A stretch of 64,000 bases of DNA from Bradyrhizobium septentrionale (GCF_011516645.4 NZ_CP088285.1:3552501-3616500), one strand, 5' to 3'; positions 33,597-42,626 are shown, counted from the first letter of the stretch. Notes: a model not told the origin generated them from the letters alone. Numbers and translations: made by a program.

Positions 33597-34428
33597 CTCA
33601 ATCCTGCTCACCTCAGGGAACGCACCTTGGCCATCTTCGAACCGCTCGCCACGCCGCACCACTGGAAGCCCACCGCGCTGGCGGCGGGGCCGTTCGCAGG
33701 CCTGCAGGGCGGGGCGGTCGCGAGCCTGCTGACCGCCGAGGTCGAGGCGATGGCCGACGCGCGCAACTGGGGCACCGCGATCTCAGCGTCAGCCTGGTTC
33801 CTGCGGCCGACCCCGATGGCCGAATTGCGCACCCAAGTCACCGTCCTGACCGAGGGCGGCCGGGTCAGCGTCGTCGACAACACGCTCTGGCCGGCAGGCG
33901 AGGCGCAGCCCACCGCGACGGTGCGCGTGACGCTGCCGCGCGAACGTGCCGTCGAGGTGCCGGGCCTGGATGGAAGTGCAGGCGACCCGGTCGATCCCAC
34001 GGCCTTTCCGTTGCGCAACCTGCGCGCCGTCCATGGCCATGGCCGCAGCTGGTTCATGGATACGATGGAAGCCCGTGTCGGCGGCGACGTTGCCTGGTTT
34101 CGAATGCACCATGACGTGACGACCGGTGCCGGCCCGCTGGCGCGGGTGCTCGGTCCCGCCGACTGGACCCATGGCATCGCGCGCCCAGTCCAGAACGTGG
34201 TGGCCGACCCCAATCCGAACCTTGCGGTGCAGCTGTTCAGGCCACCGCGGGGCGCGTGGATCGGTGTTCGCCCCGAGGCGCGCTGGCGCCCGGAGGCCGG
34301 GCTTGGCGTCGGCAGCGGGGTATTGCTCGATGTGGTTGGCGAGATCGGCCGGGGTCTCGATGTCGGTCATTCTCGTGCCCTTTCCGAAAACCGCACCTGT
34401 TACCGCGCCGGGTTCCGCGGCCGGTTAA
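33594..34428 (+). pseudogene. Acyl-CoA thioesterase-like gene with a one-base frameshift near its end
   Basis: About 277 residues if the frame is restored. IFEPLATPHHWKPTALAAGPFAGLQGG and the paired hot-dog halves (WGTAISASAWFLRPTP, then NPNLAVQLFRPPRGAWIGV) match the TesB-like thioesterase family. At the run GGGG (34351-34354) the family ending E-I-G-R-V-S-M-S-V-I-L-V-P-F-P-K is found only after skipping one G; then the frame stops at TAA 34426-34428. As written, the frame runs on to 34673 into the next gene. Either a real mutation or a sequencing slip in a G run. Start ATG 33594 or TTG 33626. Confidence 0.7.
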
Positions 34429-34576
34429 CCCTAATTATTCCGTCAACTGTCTGTGGGATCACAAAAATAGCCCGCGAACCATGCTCTGGTCGGCGCGACT
34501 TGAAATGGACGATGGCCGCAAACGCCTATACAAGGTGGTCATCACGTAACGCTTTTGTTTGCAGAGAACAGTTTTC

Positions 34577-36328
34577 ATGGCAGCCGCGCCCGCTGTCCGG
34601 CGTTCCGAACTGGCTGAGGCGCTGCGCGCATGTCGCAGTGCCTTCGTCGGCGTCGGTCTCATCAGCTGCATGATCAACCTGTTGTATCTGACAGGTTCGA
34701 TGTTCATGCTGCAGGTCTACGACCGCGTGCTGCCGAGCCGCAGTGTTCCGACCCTGGTCGGCCTCGTGGTCATCGCCGCGGTGCTCTACATCGCCCAGGG
34801 CGTGCTCGATCTCTTGCGCGGACGGATCCTCGGCCGCGTCGGCACCTCGCTCGACGAGGCGCTCAATGCGCGGGTGTTCGACACCATCGTGCGGCTGCCG
34901 CTGATGGCCGGCAATCGCAGCGAGGGCCTGCAGCCGCTGCGCGATCTCGACAATGTGCGCTCCTTCCTCGGCAGCATGGGTCCCGGTGCGTTCTTCGACC
35001 TGCCCTGGCTGCCGTTCTACATGGCGATCTGCTTCGCGTTCCATTGGCTGCTCGGCGTCACCGCGCTGGTCGGCGCCGTCATTCTGGTGACGTTGACGCT
35101 GATCACCGAATACATGTCGCGCTCGCCGGCCAAGGAAGCGATGTCGCTCGCGGCGCGGCGCAACGATCTCGCCGCCTCCAGCCGCCGCAACGCCGAGGTG
35201 CTCGTGGCGATGGGCATGGCTGGGCGCATGAACAAGCGCTGGAACGAGGCCAACGAGGAATATCTCTCCGGCAACCAGCACGCGAGCGACGTCACCGGCG
35301 GGCTCGGTGCGGTTGCCAAGGTGCTGCGCATGATGCTGCAGTCCGCGGTGCTGGCGGTCGGTGCCTATCTCGTGATCCACCAGGAGGCCACCGGCGGCAT
35401 CATCATCGCCGGCTCGATCCTGAGCGCACGGGCGCTGGCGCCGGTCGATCTCGCGATCGCGCATTGGAAGGGCTTTGTCGCTGCGCGGCAGAGCTGGCAG
35501 CGGCTCAACCGCCTGCTGCAGCAGATTCCGGCGCGCCCCGAGCAGACGCTGCTGCAGGCGCCCGAGAAGAAGCTTTCGGTCGAGGCGGTGACCATGGTTG
35601 CGCCCGGCGACCAGCGCGCCATCGTGCAGGACATCACCTTCGCGGTCGAAGCCGGCAGCGGCGTCGGCGTGATCGGTCCGAGCGGTTCCGGCAAGTCGTC
35701 GCTGATCCGGGCGCTGGTTGGCGTCTGGGTGCCGGCGCGCGGCAAGGTACGGCTCGACGGCGCCGCGCTCGACCAGTGGTCGTCGGACGAGCTCGGGCGC
35801 CATGTCGGCTATTTGCCGCAGGACGTCGAATTGTTCGCCGGCACGGTGGCGCAGAACATCTGCCGGTTCGATCCCGACGCCAAGTCCGACGGCATCATTG
35901 CCGCGGCCAAGGAAGCCGGCGTGCACGAGATGATCATCAAGATGCGCGAGGGCTACGACACCCAGGTCGGCGAGCAGGGCACCGCGCTCTCCGCCGGTCA
36001 GGCGCAGCGCGTCGCGCTGGCGCGCGCGCTCTACGGCGATCCGTTCCTGATCGTGCTGGATGAGCCGAACTCCAACCTCGACAGCGAAGGTGACGAGGCG
36101 CTGACCCGTGCGGTGCGTGGTGCCCGCGAACGCGGCGCCATCGTCATCGTGGTCGCGCACCGGCCGGTCGGCATCGAGGGCGTCGACCAGCTGCTGGTGC
36201 TGAAGGACGGTCGCATGCAGACCTTCGGGCCGAAGGAGACCGTGCTCGCCCAGGTGCTGCAGCGCGTCGCGCCGCCGGTGCCGACGCCGATCAAGATCGT
36301 CGCCGATGCGGGGGCGGCCAAATCATGA
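34577..36328 (+). CDS. Type I secretion permease/ATPase (PrtD/HlyB family)
   Basis: 583 residues. N-terminal membrane domain with about six helices (SAFVGVGLISCMINLLYLTG, then TGSMFMLQVYDRVLPSRSVPTL, the PrtD hallmark), then an ATPase: GPSGSGKSSLIRAL, LSAGQAQRVALARAL, FLIVLDEPNSNLD. No C39 peptidase domain, as in PrtD/LapB-less exporters of RTX-type cargo. ATG at 34577; a TTG at 34559 also lies in frame. Overlaps the adaptor gene by four bases. No outer-membrane TolC gene is adjacent. Candidate exporter for the FecR/VCBS protein. Confidence 0.87.
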   Translation: MAAAPAVRRSELAEALRACRSAFVGVGLISCMINLLYLTGSMFMLQVYDRVLPSRSVPTLVGLVVIAAVLYIAQGVLDLLRGRILGRVGTSLDEALNARVFDTIVRLPLMAGNRSEGLQPLRDLDNVRSFLGSMGPGAFFDLPWLPFYMAICFAFHWLLGVTALVGAVILVTLTLITEYMSRSPAKEAMSLAARRNDLAASSRRNAEVLVAMGMAGRMNKRWNEANEEYLSGNQHASDVTGGLGAVAKVLRMMLQSAVLAVGAYLVIHQEATGGIIIAGSILSARALAPVDLAIAHWKGFVAARQSWQRLNRLLQQIPARPEQTLLQAPEKKLSVEAVTMVAPGDQRAIVQDITFAVEAGSGVGVIGPSGSGKSSLIRALVGVWVPARGKVRLDGAALDQWSSDELGRHVGYLPQDVELFAGTVAQNICRFDPDAKSDGIIAAAKEAGVHEMIIKMREGYDTQVGEQGTALSAGQAQRVALARALYGDPFLIVLDEPNSNLDSEGDEALTRAVRGARERGAIVIVVAHRPVGIEGVDQLLVLKDGRMQTFGPKETVLAQVLQRVAPPVPTPIKIVADAGAAKS

Positions 36329-37647
36329 GCGATCGCATGACCGATCAGCCGCGCAACGCACGTCTCTCGATCCGCAAGCACCTGATCGTCGGCCTCGTCG
36401 TGGTTCTGGTTCTCGGCGGCGGCGTCGGTGGCTGGGCGACCACGGTGCCGATCTCCGGCGCGCTGATCGCGCCGGGCTCGGTGGTGGTCGAGTCCAACGT
36501 CAAGAAGGTGCAGCATCCGACCGGCGGCGTGGTCGGCGAGGTCCGGGTGCGTGACGGCGACGTGGTCAAGGCGGGTGATGTCGTCGTGCGCCTCGACGAG
36601 ACGGTCGTGAAGGCGAGCCTTGCGATCGTGGTCAAGACGCTGAATGGTCTCTATGCGCGCGCGGCCCGGCTCGAGGCCGAGCAGCGGGGCAACGACAAGA
36701 TCGCCTTCCCGCCGCAGCTCACGGAGCAGGCCAAGGATCCCGACGTTCGCGACATCATGGCGAGCGAATCCAAGCTGTTCGAGGTGCGCGTCAACGGCCG
36801 CAGCGGCCAGAAGGCGCAGCTGCGCGAGCGCGTCACCCAGCTCAACGAGGAGATCTCCGGCCTGCAGGCGCAAGAAGCCGCCAAGGACAAGGAGATCGCA
36901 CTGGTGCAGCAGGAGCTGGTCGGCGTCCGCCAGCTCTATGAGCAGCATCTGGTGCAGCTCACCCGCCTGACCACGCTGGAGCGGGACGCGGCGCGGCTCT
37001 CCGGCGAGCGCGCGCAATACATCGCCTCGCGCGCCCAGGCCAAGGGTAAGATCACCGAGACCGAGCTGCAGATCATCCAGGTCGACAAGGACATGGTCTC
37101 CGAGGTCTCGAAGGACCTGCGTGAGACCAACGACAAGATCGGCGAGTTTGTCGAACGCAAGGTGACCGCCGAAGACCAGCTTCGCCGCATCGACATCCGC
37201 GCGCCGCAGGACGGTGTCGTGCTGCAGTCGACCGTGCACACGGTCGGCGGCGTCATCACCGCAGGCGACGCCATCATGATGATTGTGCCGAAGGCCGACG
37301 ATCTGTCGGTCGAGGCCAAGGTCAACCCGCAGGACATCGACAAGCTGCAGGTCGGACAGAAGACCGTGCTGCGGCTCTCCGCCTTCAACCAGCGCACGAC
37401 GCCCGAGCTGAACGGCGTCGTCACCCGCGTCTCCGCCGATGTCAACACCGACCAGCGCACCGGGCAGAGCTACTACACCATCCGCGTCTCGATGCCCCCG
37501 GAAGAGGTCGCGCGCCTCGGCAGCGAGGTCAAGATCATCCCCGGCATGCCGGTGGAAGCCTTCGTCCAGACCGGCGACCGCACCATGCTGTCGTATCTGA
37601 TGAAGCCGATGAGCGACCAGTTCATGCGCTCGTTCCGCGAGAAGTGA
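36325..37647 (+). CDS. Type I secretion membrane-fusion adaptor (HlyD/PrtE family)
   Basis: 440 residues. One membrane segment (HLIVGLVVVLVLGGGVGGWA, about 15-35), the lipoyl-type half NVKKVQHPTGGVVGEVRVRDGDVVKAGDVVVRLDE (split across residues 60-95), a long coiled coil (about 100-275 with repeated QLR/ELN heptads) and the second half IDIRAPQDGVVLQSTVHT ending GMPVEAFVQTGDRTMLSYL, the HlyD C-terminal signature. Bridges the ATPase to an outer-membrane channel encoded elsewhere. Confidence 0.88.
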   Translation: MSDRMTDQPRNARLSIRKHLIVGLVVVLVLGGGVGGWATTVPISGALIAPGSVVVESNVKKVQHPTGGVVGEVRVRDGDVVKAGDVVVRLDETVVKASLAIVVKTLNGLYARAARLEAEQRGNDKIAFPPQLTEQAKDPDVRDIMASESKLFEVRVNGRSGQKAQLRERVTQLNEEISGLQAQEAAKDKEIALVQQELVGVRQLYEQHLVQLTRLTTLERDAARLSGERAQYIASRAQAKGKITETELQIIQVDKDMVSEVSKDLRETNDKIGEFVERKVTAEDQLRRIDIRAPQDGVVLQSTVHTVGGVITAGDAIMMIVPKADDLSVEAKVNPQDIDKLQVGQKTVLRLSAFNQRTTPELNGVVTRVSADVNTDQRTGQSYYTIRVSMPPEEVARLGSEVKIIPGMPVEAFVQTGDRTMLSYLMKPMSDQFMRSFREK

Positions 37648-38047
37648 GTTTTCGCGCGCCGCATTGCTCCGCTGATTGATCGTCCACGAATCTCTCCCCC
37701 GCGTCGTCCCGGCGAAGGCCGGGACCCATTACCCCAGGAATGAGTTATGATGCAGGGTGTGGCCATAGCGCGCGACAGCAAGCGTAGCCCGGATATGAAG
37801 CGAAGCGAAATCCGGGAACACTCGCGCCGCGGACAGAGCTGCCCCGGATTGCGCTTCGCTCCGTCCGGGCTACAGGCTTCTTAACCCAAAGCGGAACTCT
37901 TTCCGCACGTCGTCCCGGCGAAAGCCGGGACCCATAACCACCGCAGGTCATTGAGGCGCACCGCTGTGGCCCCAGGCTCTTGAACGCTGGCAGTGGTGGT
38001 TATGGGTCCCGGGTCGCGCTTCGCTTGGCCGGGACGACGGTGGAAAA
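37648..38047. repeat. 400-base gap holding three palindromic repeats
   Basis: No gene. Half element GTCGTCCCGGCGAAGGCC at 37703; complete element with arms GTAGCCCGGA (37785-37794) and TCCGGGCTAC (37864-37873); complete GTCGTCCCGG-family element 37908-38039 with long arms (GGGACCCATAACCACC facing GGTGGTTATGGGTCCC). The last lies against the end of the CinA-type gene and may end its transcription or that of the secretion operon. Confidence 0.7.
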
Positions 38048-38530
38048 TTATTGCGCCAAATTCCTCAGCAGCAACTCCAGCGCCGCCTTGGCGAACGCCT
38101 GCATGTTGGCCTGCCGGTCGCCGCTGGCGGTTTCCAGGGTGATGACCTGCTGCTGCGGGCCGGCGACCGCCATGCAGCTGTGACCGGCGGCATCGCCGTA
38201 GCGGTTGCCGGTCGGGCCGGCGGCGCCGGTTTCCGACAATCCCCAATCGGTCGCGAGGCGTTCGCGGATCTGGCGCGCGAGCAGCTGAGCATAGGGTTCT
38301 GACGACGAGCGGAGACCGCGCATCGCGTCGTCGGAAATGTCCATCAGCGCACGCCGCGCGTCGCGGGTGTAGATCACCCCGCCGCCGAGGAAGTAGGCCG
38401 ATGCTCCGGGCACCGCGAGCAGCGATGCGGAGATCAGTCCGCCGGTGGAGGATTCCGCGACCGCAATCGTCTGCTTGTTCGCGATCAGTTTCGCGGCGAC
38501 CTGCTCAGCGATGGATATGAGTGCGTTCAT
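38048..38530 (-). CDS. pncC: CinA-family C-terminal domain protein (nicotinamide-nucleotide amidase)
   Basis: 160 residues, the size of stand-alone PncC. VAESSTGGLISASLLAVPGASAYFLGG holds the nucleophile Ser-Ser-Thr-Gly-Gly motif, and GLSETGAAGPTGNRYGDAAGHS the G-I/L-xx-xG-xAGP motif of the family. PncC deamidates NMN in NAD salvage. Several of the usual residues differ (for example GYGDAAGHSCMAVAGP in place of GTVYIA), so activity is likely but not certain. Divergent from the amidohydrolase operon. Confidence 0.75.
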   Translation of the reverse strand: MNALISIAEQVAAKLIANKQTIAVAESSTGGLISASLLAVPGASAYFLGGGVIYTRDARRALMDISDDAMRGLRSSSEPYAQLLARQIRERLATDWGLSETGAAGPTGNRYGDAAGHSCMAVAGPQQQVITLETASGDRQANMQAFAKAALELLLRNLAQ

Positions 38531-38704
38531 CGGCGCTCTTTCTCGTTATTTGCCATGAAAATCCTGTAGGGCGTTCTGCCTTCCTAGCACACCACACCGG
38601 CCTCTGCCGAGTTGCGGATCGCAGCATGGACTGCTTGAATGGCGGACAACAACCAAGCGGCGCCCGACAGTTGTTGTGAGAGCGTGCGTGCCGGAGGAAA
38701 CACC

Positions 38705-39781
38705 ATGACGTCGTCGATCGCGGGCGGCGTGGATTGCGATCTGCATCCCGCCGTGCCTCACCTCACCAGCCTGCTGCCGTACATGAACGATTACTGGCGC
38801 GACCAGGTGACGACGCGCGGCATGACGGATTTGATCTCGCAATCCTATCCCACCAATTCGCCGATCTCGTCGCGGCCGGACTGGCGCCCCGCGCAGGGCA
38901 AGCCGGGCTCGAGCCTTGTCGACATGCAAAGCCAGGCGCTCGACAGGTTCGGCACCGCCTACGGCATCTGCAATCCGCTCTACGGCGTGCAGATGGTGTT
39001 CTCCGAAGACATGGCGGATGCGTTCTGCCGCGCGCTGAACGACTGGCTGGTCAACGAATGGTTCGACAAGGACGATCGCCTGCGCGGCTCGATCGTGATT
39101 CCGGTGCAGAGCACCGACAAGGCGGTCGCCGAAATCGAGCGCTGCGCGCGGGACAAGCGCTTCGTGCAGGTGCTGATGCTCGTGATGGGCGACATGCCGC
39201 TCGGCAAGCGTCACTATTGGCCGATCTACGCGGCGGCGGAACGGCACGGCCTGCCGATCGGCATCCATGCCGGCAGCGCCTATCACAATCCGCCGACCTC
39301 GGTCGGCTGGGGCTCCTACCACATCGAGGATTACGTCGCGCAGGCGCAGGCGTTCCAGACCCAGCTCACCAGCCTGATCGTCGAGGGCGTGTTCGCGCGC
39401 CATCCAGCCTTGAAGATGGTGATGCTGGAGTCCGGCTTCACCTGGCTGCCGCCGTTCCTGTGGCGGCTGCACAAGTTCTGGCGCGGCGTGCGCATGGAAA
39501 CACCGTGGGTCGACCGCGCGCCTCTGGAGATTGTGCGCAGCAACATCCGTTTCTCGCTGCAGCCGGTCGACGCACCGCCGGAAGGCGACACCCTGAACCG
39601 GCTGTTCGACCATATGCAGTCGGACGAATTGATCCTATTCTCGACTGACTATCCGCATTGGCAGTTCGATGGTGACGAGGTGCTGCCGAAGGGGTTGTCG
39701 CCGGATCTGGTCCGCAAGATCATGATCGACAATCCGCACGCAACCTACGGACGGTTGAAGGTGAAGGAGATGACGCCATGA
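38705..39781 (+). CDS. Amidohydrolase-2 family protein (first of a pair)
   Basis: 358 residues from the ATG at 38705 with GGAGG upstream. GGVDCDLHPAVP is the first metal strand (D-x-H; the usual second His is Pro-flanked), GLPIGIHAGSAYHNPPT the His strand, MVMLESGFTWLPPFLWRLHK the W-lid region and LILFSTDYPHWQFDGDEVLP the catalytic Asp strand. This is the ACMSD/hydroxybenzoate-decarboxylase-like branch. Overlaps the next amidohydrolase gene by four bases. Substrate unknown. Confidence 0.82.
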   Translation: MTSSIAGGVDCDLHPAVPHLTSLLPYMNDYWRDQVTTRGMTDLISQSYPTNSPISSRPDWRPAQGKPGSSLVDMQSQALDRFGTAYGICNPLYGVQMVFSEDMADAFCRALNDWLVNEWFDKDDRLRGSIVIPVQSTDKAVAEIERCARDKRFVQVLMLVMGDMPLGKRHYWPIYAAAERHGLPIGIHAGSAYHNPPTSVGWGSYHIEDYVAQAQAFQTQLTSLIVEGVFARHPALKMVMLESGFTWLPPFLWRLHKFWRGVRMETPWVDRAPLEIVRSNIRFSLQPVDAPPEGDTLNRLFDHMQSDELILFSTDYPHWQFDGDEVLPKGLSPDLVRKIMIDNPHATYGRLKVKEMTP

Positions 39782-40887
39782 ACATCCAGGTTCGGGAACG
39801 TCCCGAGGCGGCCGCGTCGACCGGCATCAAGACCGCGATCGCCGATTGCGACATCCATCCGGCACGCGCGACCAAGGACGAGCTGCATCCTTATCTGGCC
39901 AAGCGCTGGCACAGCCATCTCGAAACCTTCGGCGTCCATGCCTATCAGGGCATGATGGAAGGCCCGCCCTATCCGAAGGCGCAGCCCAACGCCTCGCGCC
40001 GCGATGCCTATCCGCCGGAGGGCGGGCCGCAGGGTTCGTCGCTGTCCTTCATGCAGAAGCAGCATCTCGATCCCAACAATGTCGCGCTCGGCGTGCTCAA
40101 CCCGCTCAACACCGGGCAGGGCATCCGCAACCAGGATCTCGCCGGCGCGATCTGCTCGGCGATCAACGACTGGCAGATCGAGAAATGGACCAGCAAGGAC
40201 TTGCGCCTGAAGGGCTCGGTCGTCGTCGCCAACGAAGACGGCGTGTCGGCTGCGGCCGAAATCCGCAAGCGCGCGGGGGACACGAATTTCGTCCAGGTGC
40301 TGCTGCTCAGCCGCAATGTCGAGCCGCTCGGCCAACGCCGCTACTGGCCGATCTACGAGGCGGCGCAGGAGGCAGGATTGCCGATCGGCGTGCACGCCTT
40401 CGGCTTCGGCGGCAACCCGATCACCGCATCGGGCTGGCCGAGCTATTACATCGAGGAGATGGTCGGCCATTCGCAATGCCAGCAGACCGCGCTGGCGAGC
40501 CTGGTGCTCGAAGGCGTGTTCGAACGCTTCCCGAGATTGAAGATGGTGATGGTCGAGGCCGGCTTCGGCTGGGCGCCGTCGCTGGCCTGGCGGCTCGACA
40601 AGGTATTTGCGCGGCTGCATGCCGAGGTACCGCATCTGAAGCGCAAGCCGTCGGAGTACATCCGCGACCACATCTGGTGGACGACGCAGCCGGTGGAGGA
40701 TCCGGAGAGCCGCGACCATCTGTTCCAGACCATCGAGTGGATCGGCTGGGACAGGCTGCTGTTCGCGACAGACTATCCGCATTGGGATTACGACGAGCCG
40801 TCGCGCGTGCTGCCGGCCGGCGTCAGCGATGCCAACCGCCAGGCGTTCTATCTCGACAATGCGAAGCAGCTGTACGGCGTCGCATGA
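39778..40887 (+). CDS. Amidohydrolase-2 family protein (second of a pair)
   Basis: 369 residues, paralogous to its upstream neighbour: AIADCDIHPARATKDELHPYL, GLPIGVHAFGFGGNPIT, MVEAGFGWAPSLAWRLDK and LLFATDYPHWDYDEPSRVLP align with the corresponding segments. Two paralogs in one operon suggest a hetero-oligomer or two steps on related substrates. Its TGA stop (40885-40887) lies inside a GCATGATC-family repeat. Confidence 0.82.
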   Translation: MNIQVRERPEAAASTGIKTAIADCDIHPARATKDELHPYLAKRWHSHLETFGVHAYQGMMEGPPYPKAQPNASRRDAYPPEGGPQGSSLSFMQKQHLDPNNVALGVLNPLNTGQGIRNQDLAGAICSAINDWQIEKWTSKDLRLKGSVVVANEDGVSAAAEIRKRAGDTNFVQVLLLSRNVEPLGQRRYWPIYEAAQEAGLPIGVHAFGFGGNPITASGWPSYYIEEMVGHSQCQQTALASLVLEGVFERFPRLKMVMVEAGFGWAPSLAWRLDKVFARLHAEVPHLKRKPSEYIRDHIWWTTQPVEDPESRDHLFQTIEWIGWDRLLFATDYPHWDYDEPSRVLPAGVSDANRQAFYLDNAKQLYGVA

Positions 40888-40927
40888 TCCGGAAAAGTGG
40901 GAACCGGTTTTCCGAATCAGATCATGC
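40882..40927. repeat. Palindromic intergenic repeat, GCATGATC family
   Basis: Arms GCATGATCCGGAAAA and TTTTCCGAATCAGATCATGC around GTGGGAACCGG. Nearly the same as 29328-29372. Contains the stop codon of the upstream amidohydrolase and ends 13 bases before the Rieske start. Confidence 0.75.
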
Positions 40928-40940
40928 GTGAGAAGAATTG

Positions 40941-41354
40941 ATGGCGCGTCATGTGATTGCCCCGGTGGACGAGTTGCCGCCGGGGTCGCGAAAATTCTTC
41001 GAGATCGACGGACGGCCGATCGCCGTGTTCAACGTCAAGGGCGAGTTCTTCGGCCTGTTGAACCGCTGCCCGCATCAGGGCGCGGCGCTCTGCGAGGGCC
41101 CGCTGATCGGGCTGGCGTCATCCTCCGATCCCGGCGAGATCGAATACACCAAACTCGGCGAGATCCTGCGCTGCCCCTGGCATGGCTGGGAGTTCGACAT
41201 CCGCACTGGCCAGTCCTATTGCGACCCGCGTCGCTTCCGCGTACGCGCCTATCCGGTCAGCGTCGAGCCGGGCACCAATGTGGTGAAGGGGCCGTATGTC
41301 GCCGAGACCATCAAGGTCGCGGTGGAGAGTGATTACGTGGTGGTGGACCTCTAA
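40941..41354 (+). CDS. Rieske [2Fe-2S] ferredoxin-like protein
   Basis: 137 residues. The two Rieske boxes are complete: C43-P-H45-Q-G-A and C78-P-W-H81-G-W-E-F, the CxH...CxxH pattern that binds a [2Fe-2S] cluster. The single-domain size matches ferredoxin components of ring-hydroxylating oxygenases or related electron carriers. No oxygenase or reductase gene is nearby. It follows two amidohydrolase genes and may serve a metabolic step linked to them. ATG at 40941 with AGAAG upstream. Confidence 0.82.
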   Translation: MARHVIAPVDELPPGSRKFFEIDGRPIAVFNVKGEFFGLLNRCPHQGAALCEGPLIGLASSSDPGEIEYTKLGEILRCPWHGWEFDIRTGQSYCDPRRFRVRAYPVSVEPGTNVVKGPYVAETIKVAVESDYVVVDL

Positions 41355-41360
41355 CCAGTT

Positions 41361-41465
41361 GTCATTCCGGGGCGCCGCGAAGCGGCGAGCCCGGAATCCA
41401 CTCCACCACTTGTTCTATGGCCCGATGGATTCCGGGCCTGCGCCTCCAGCGCATCCCGGAATGAC
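41361..41465. repeat. Palindromic intergenic repeat, GTCATTCCGGG family
   Basis: GTCATTCCGGGGCGC ... GGAATCCA and its inverted copy TGGATTCCGGG ... TCCCGGAATGAC. Lies between convergent genes (Rieske and TcuB) and may terminate both. Confidence 0.65.
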
Positions 41466-41506
41466 GGGATGCGGGTAAGCCAGCGTAGCGCAACCCCACC
41501 CACTAA

Positions 41507-42610
41507 TCACTCCGCCATCATCTGCCGTTCCCGCGCGTAGCGCACCAGCGCGACGAAGCGGTAAATGCCGTGCACGAATTTTCCGTAGGGCATGGTGATG
41601 AACAGCGCGAACACCACGCCGAGGTGTAGCGCGAGCAGCGGACCCATCGCCGCGCTCTCGCGCCACAGCAGCAAGGCGAGGCCGCTGATGCTGGTCAGGA
41701 ACAGCATCAGGATGAACGCGGTGTCCATGCCCATCTGCTGCTCGTCGACCAGCACAGGGTCGCGCTTCCATTTCTCTGACAAGAGGCCGATCGGGCCGAC
41801 CACGAGCCCGATGCCGCCGAGCGTGCCGAGCACCACAGGCAGATCCCACCACGCATAGGGCGCCTCGCGCGCCAGCAGGTAATGATACAGCGTGCCGACG
41901 CAGGTCGCGGCGAAGCACAGCGCGAAGCCGTAGAAGGTGAAGTGGTGATACAGCTTGCGGCGGTCGGTCGGATGATCGTCCTCGTTGAAGCAACCGACGC
42001 CGCCACCGTCGAGATAGCGGAGCTCGCCGGCATCGCGCATCGCCTGCAACAGCGATTTCGGGTCCGTTTTCATGCCAATGGGCTCGCCGATCGCGCGCCA
42101 GAACGCGCGCACGCCCATCATCAGCGCCAGGATGGCGTAGAGCAAAGCGGCGCCGAACAGCAGCGCCATCGCATTGTGCGGCATCAATTTGTAGAACGCG
42201 CCGGGCCCGGTGTGGATGCCATAGAGCACGCCGGGGTCGTTGATCGCGGCGAAGCCGAAGATGAAGGCGGCGACGCTCAGCGCCGCGATCAGGCTGATGA
42301 AGAGGCCGTTGCGCGCAAACGCACCGGCGAAGGCGCGCGGCCAGGCATAGGCGGCATAGGATTCGGCGCGCGCCACCGCCAGCGTCTTCGGCACATTGAC
42401 GTTGAATTCGTGCGGCGGGGAGAACTGGCAGTCGGTATAGCAGGCGCCGCAGGCATGGCAGAGATTGGCGAGATAGTTGAGGTCGCCGTCGGAGAAGGCG
42501 CGGCGCATCTCCATCGCGGGAAACACCGCGCACAGGCCCTCGCAATAGCGGCAGGAATTGCACACCGTCATCAGACGGTCGGCTTCCTGCAAGATCCTGG
42601 TCCCGTGCAT
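41507..42610 (-). CDS. tcuB: Tricarballylate utilization protein TcuB (Fe-S, membrane electron carrier)
   Basis: 367 residues from the ATG at 42610; an ATG at 42640 is also in frame and would overlap tcuA. CNSCRYCEGLC and CHACGACYTDC are two cysteine clusters for [4Fe-4S] centres, followed by six membrane segments with His residues fit for haem (LYHHFTFYGFALCFAATCVGTLYH). TcuB re-oxidises the FAD of TcuA during tricarballylate oxidation to cis-aconitate. It directly follows tcuA. Confidence 0.87.
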   Translation of the reverse strand: MHGTRILQEADRLMTVCNSCRYCEGLCAVFPAMEMRRAFSDGDLNYLANLCHACGACYTDCQFSPPHEFNVNVPKTLAVARAESYAAYAWPRAFAGAFARNGLFISLIAALSVAAFIFGFAAINDPGVLYGIHTGPGAFYKLMPHNAMALLFGAALLYAILALMMGVRAFWRAIGEPIGMKTDPKSLLQAMRDAGELRYLDGGGVGCFNEDDHPTDRRKLYHHFTFYGFALCFAATCVGTLYHYLLAREAPYAWWDLPVVLGTLGGIGLVVGPIGLLSEKWKRDPVLVDEQQMGMDTAFILMLFLTSISGLALLLWRESAAMGPLLALHLGVVFALFITMPYGKFVHGIYRFVALVRYARERQMMAE

Positions 42611-42626
42611 CTCGCGAGCCTTGCCC

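Noticed and set aside
31940..33601. Minus-strand 553-codon frame over the amidase and DppD-type ATPase
   Set aside because: Shadow frame; both plus-strand genes have complete catalytic motifs and overlapping start/stop signals.
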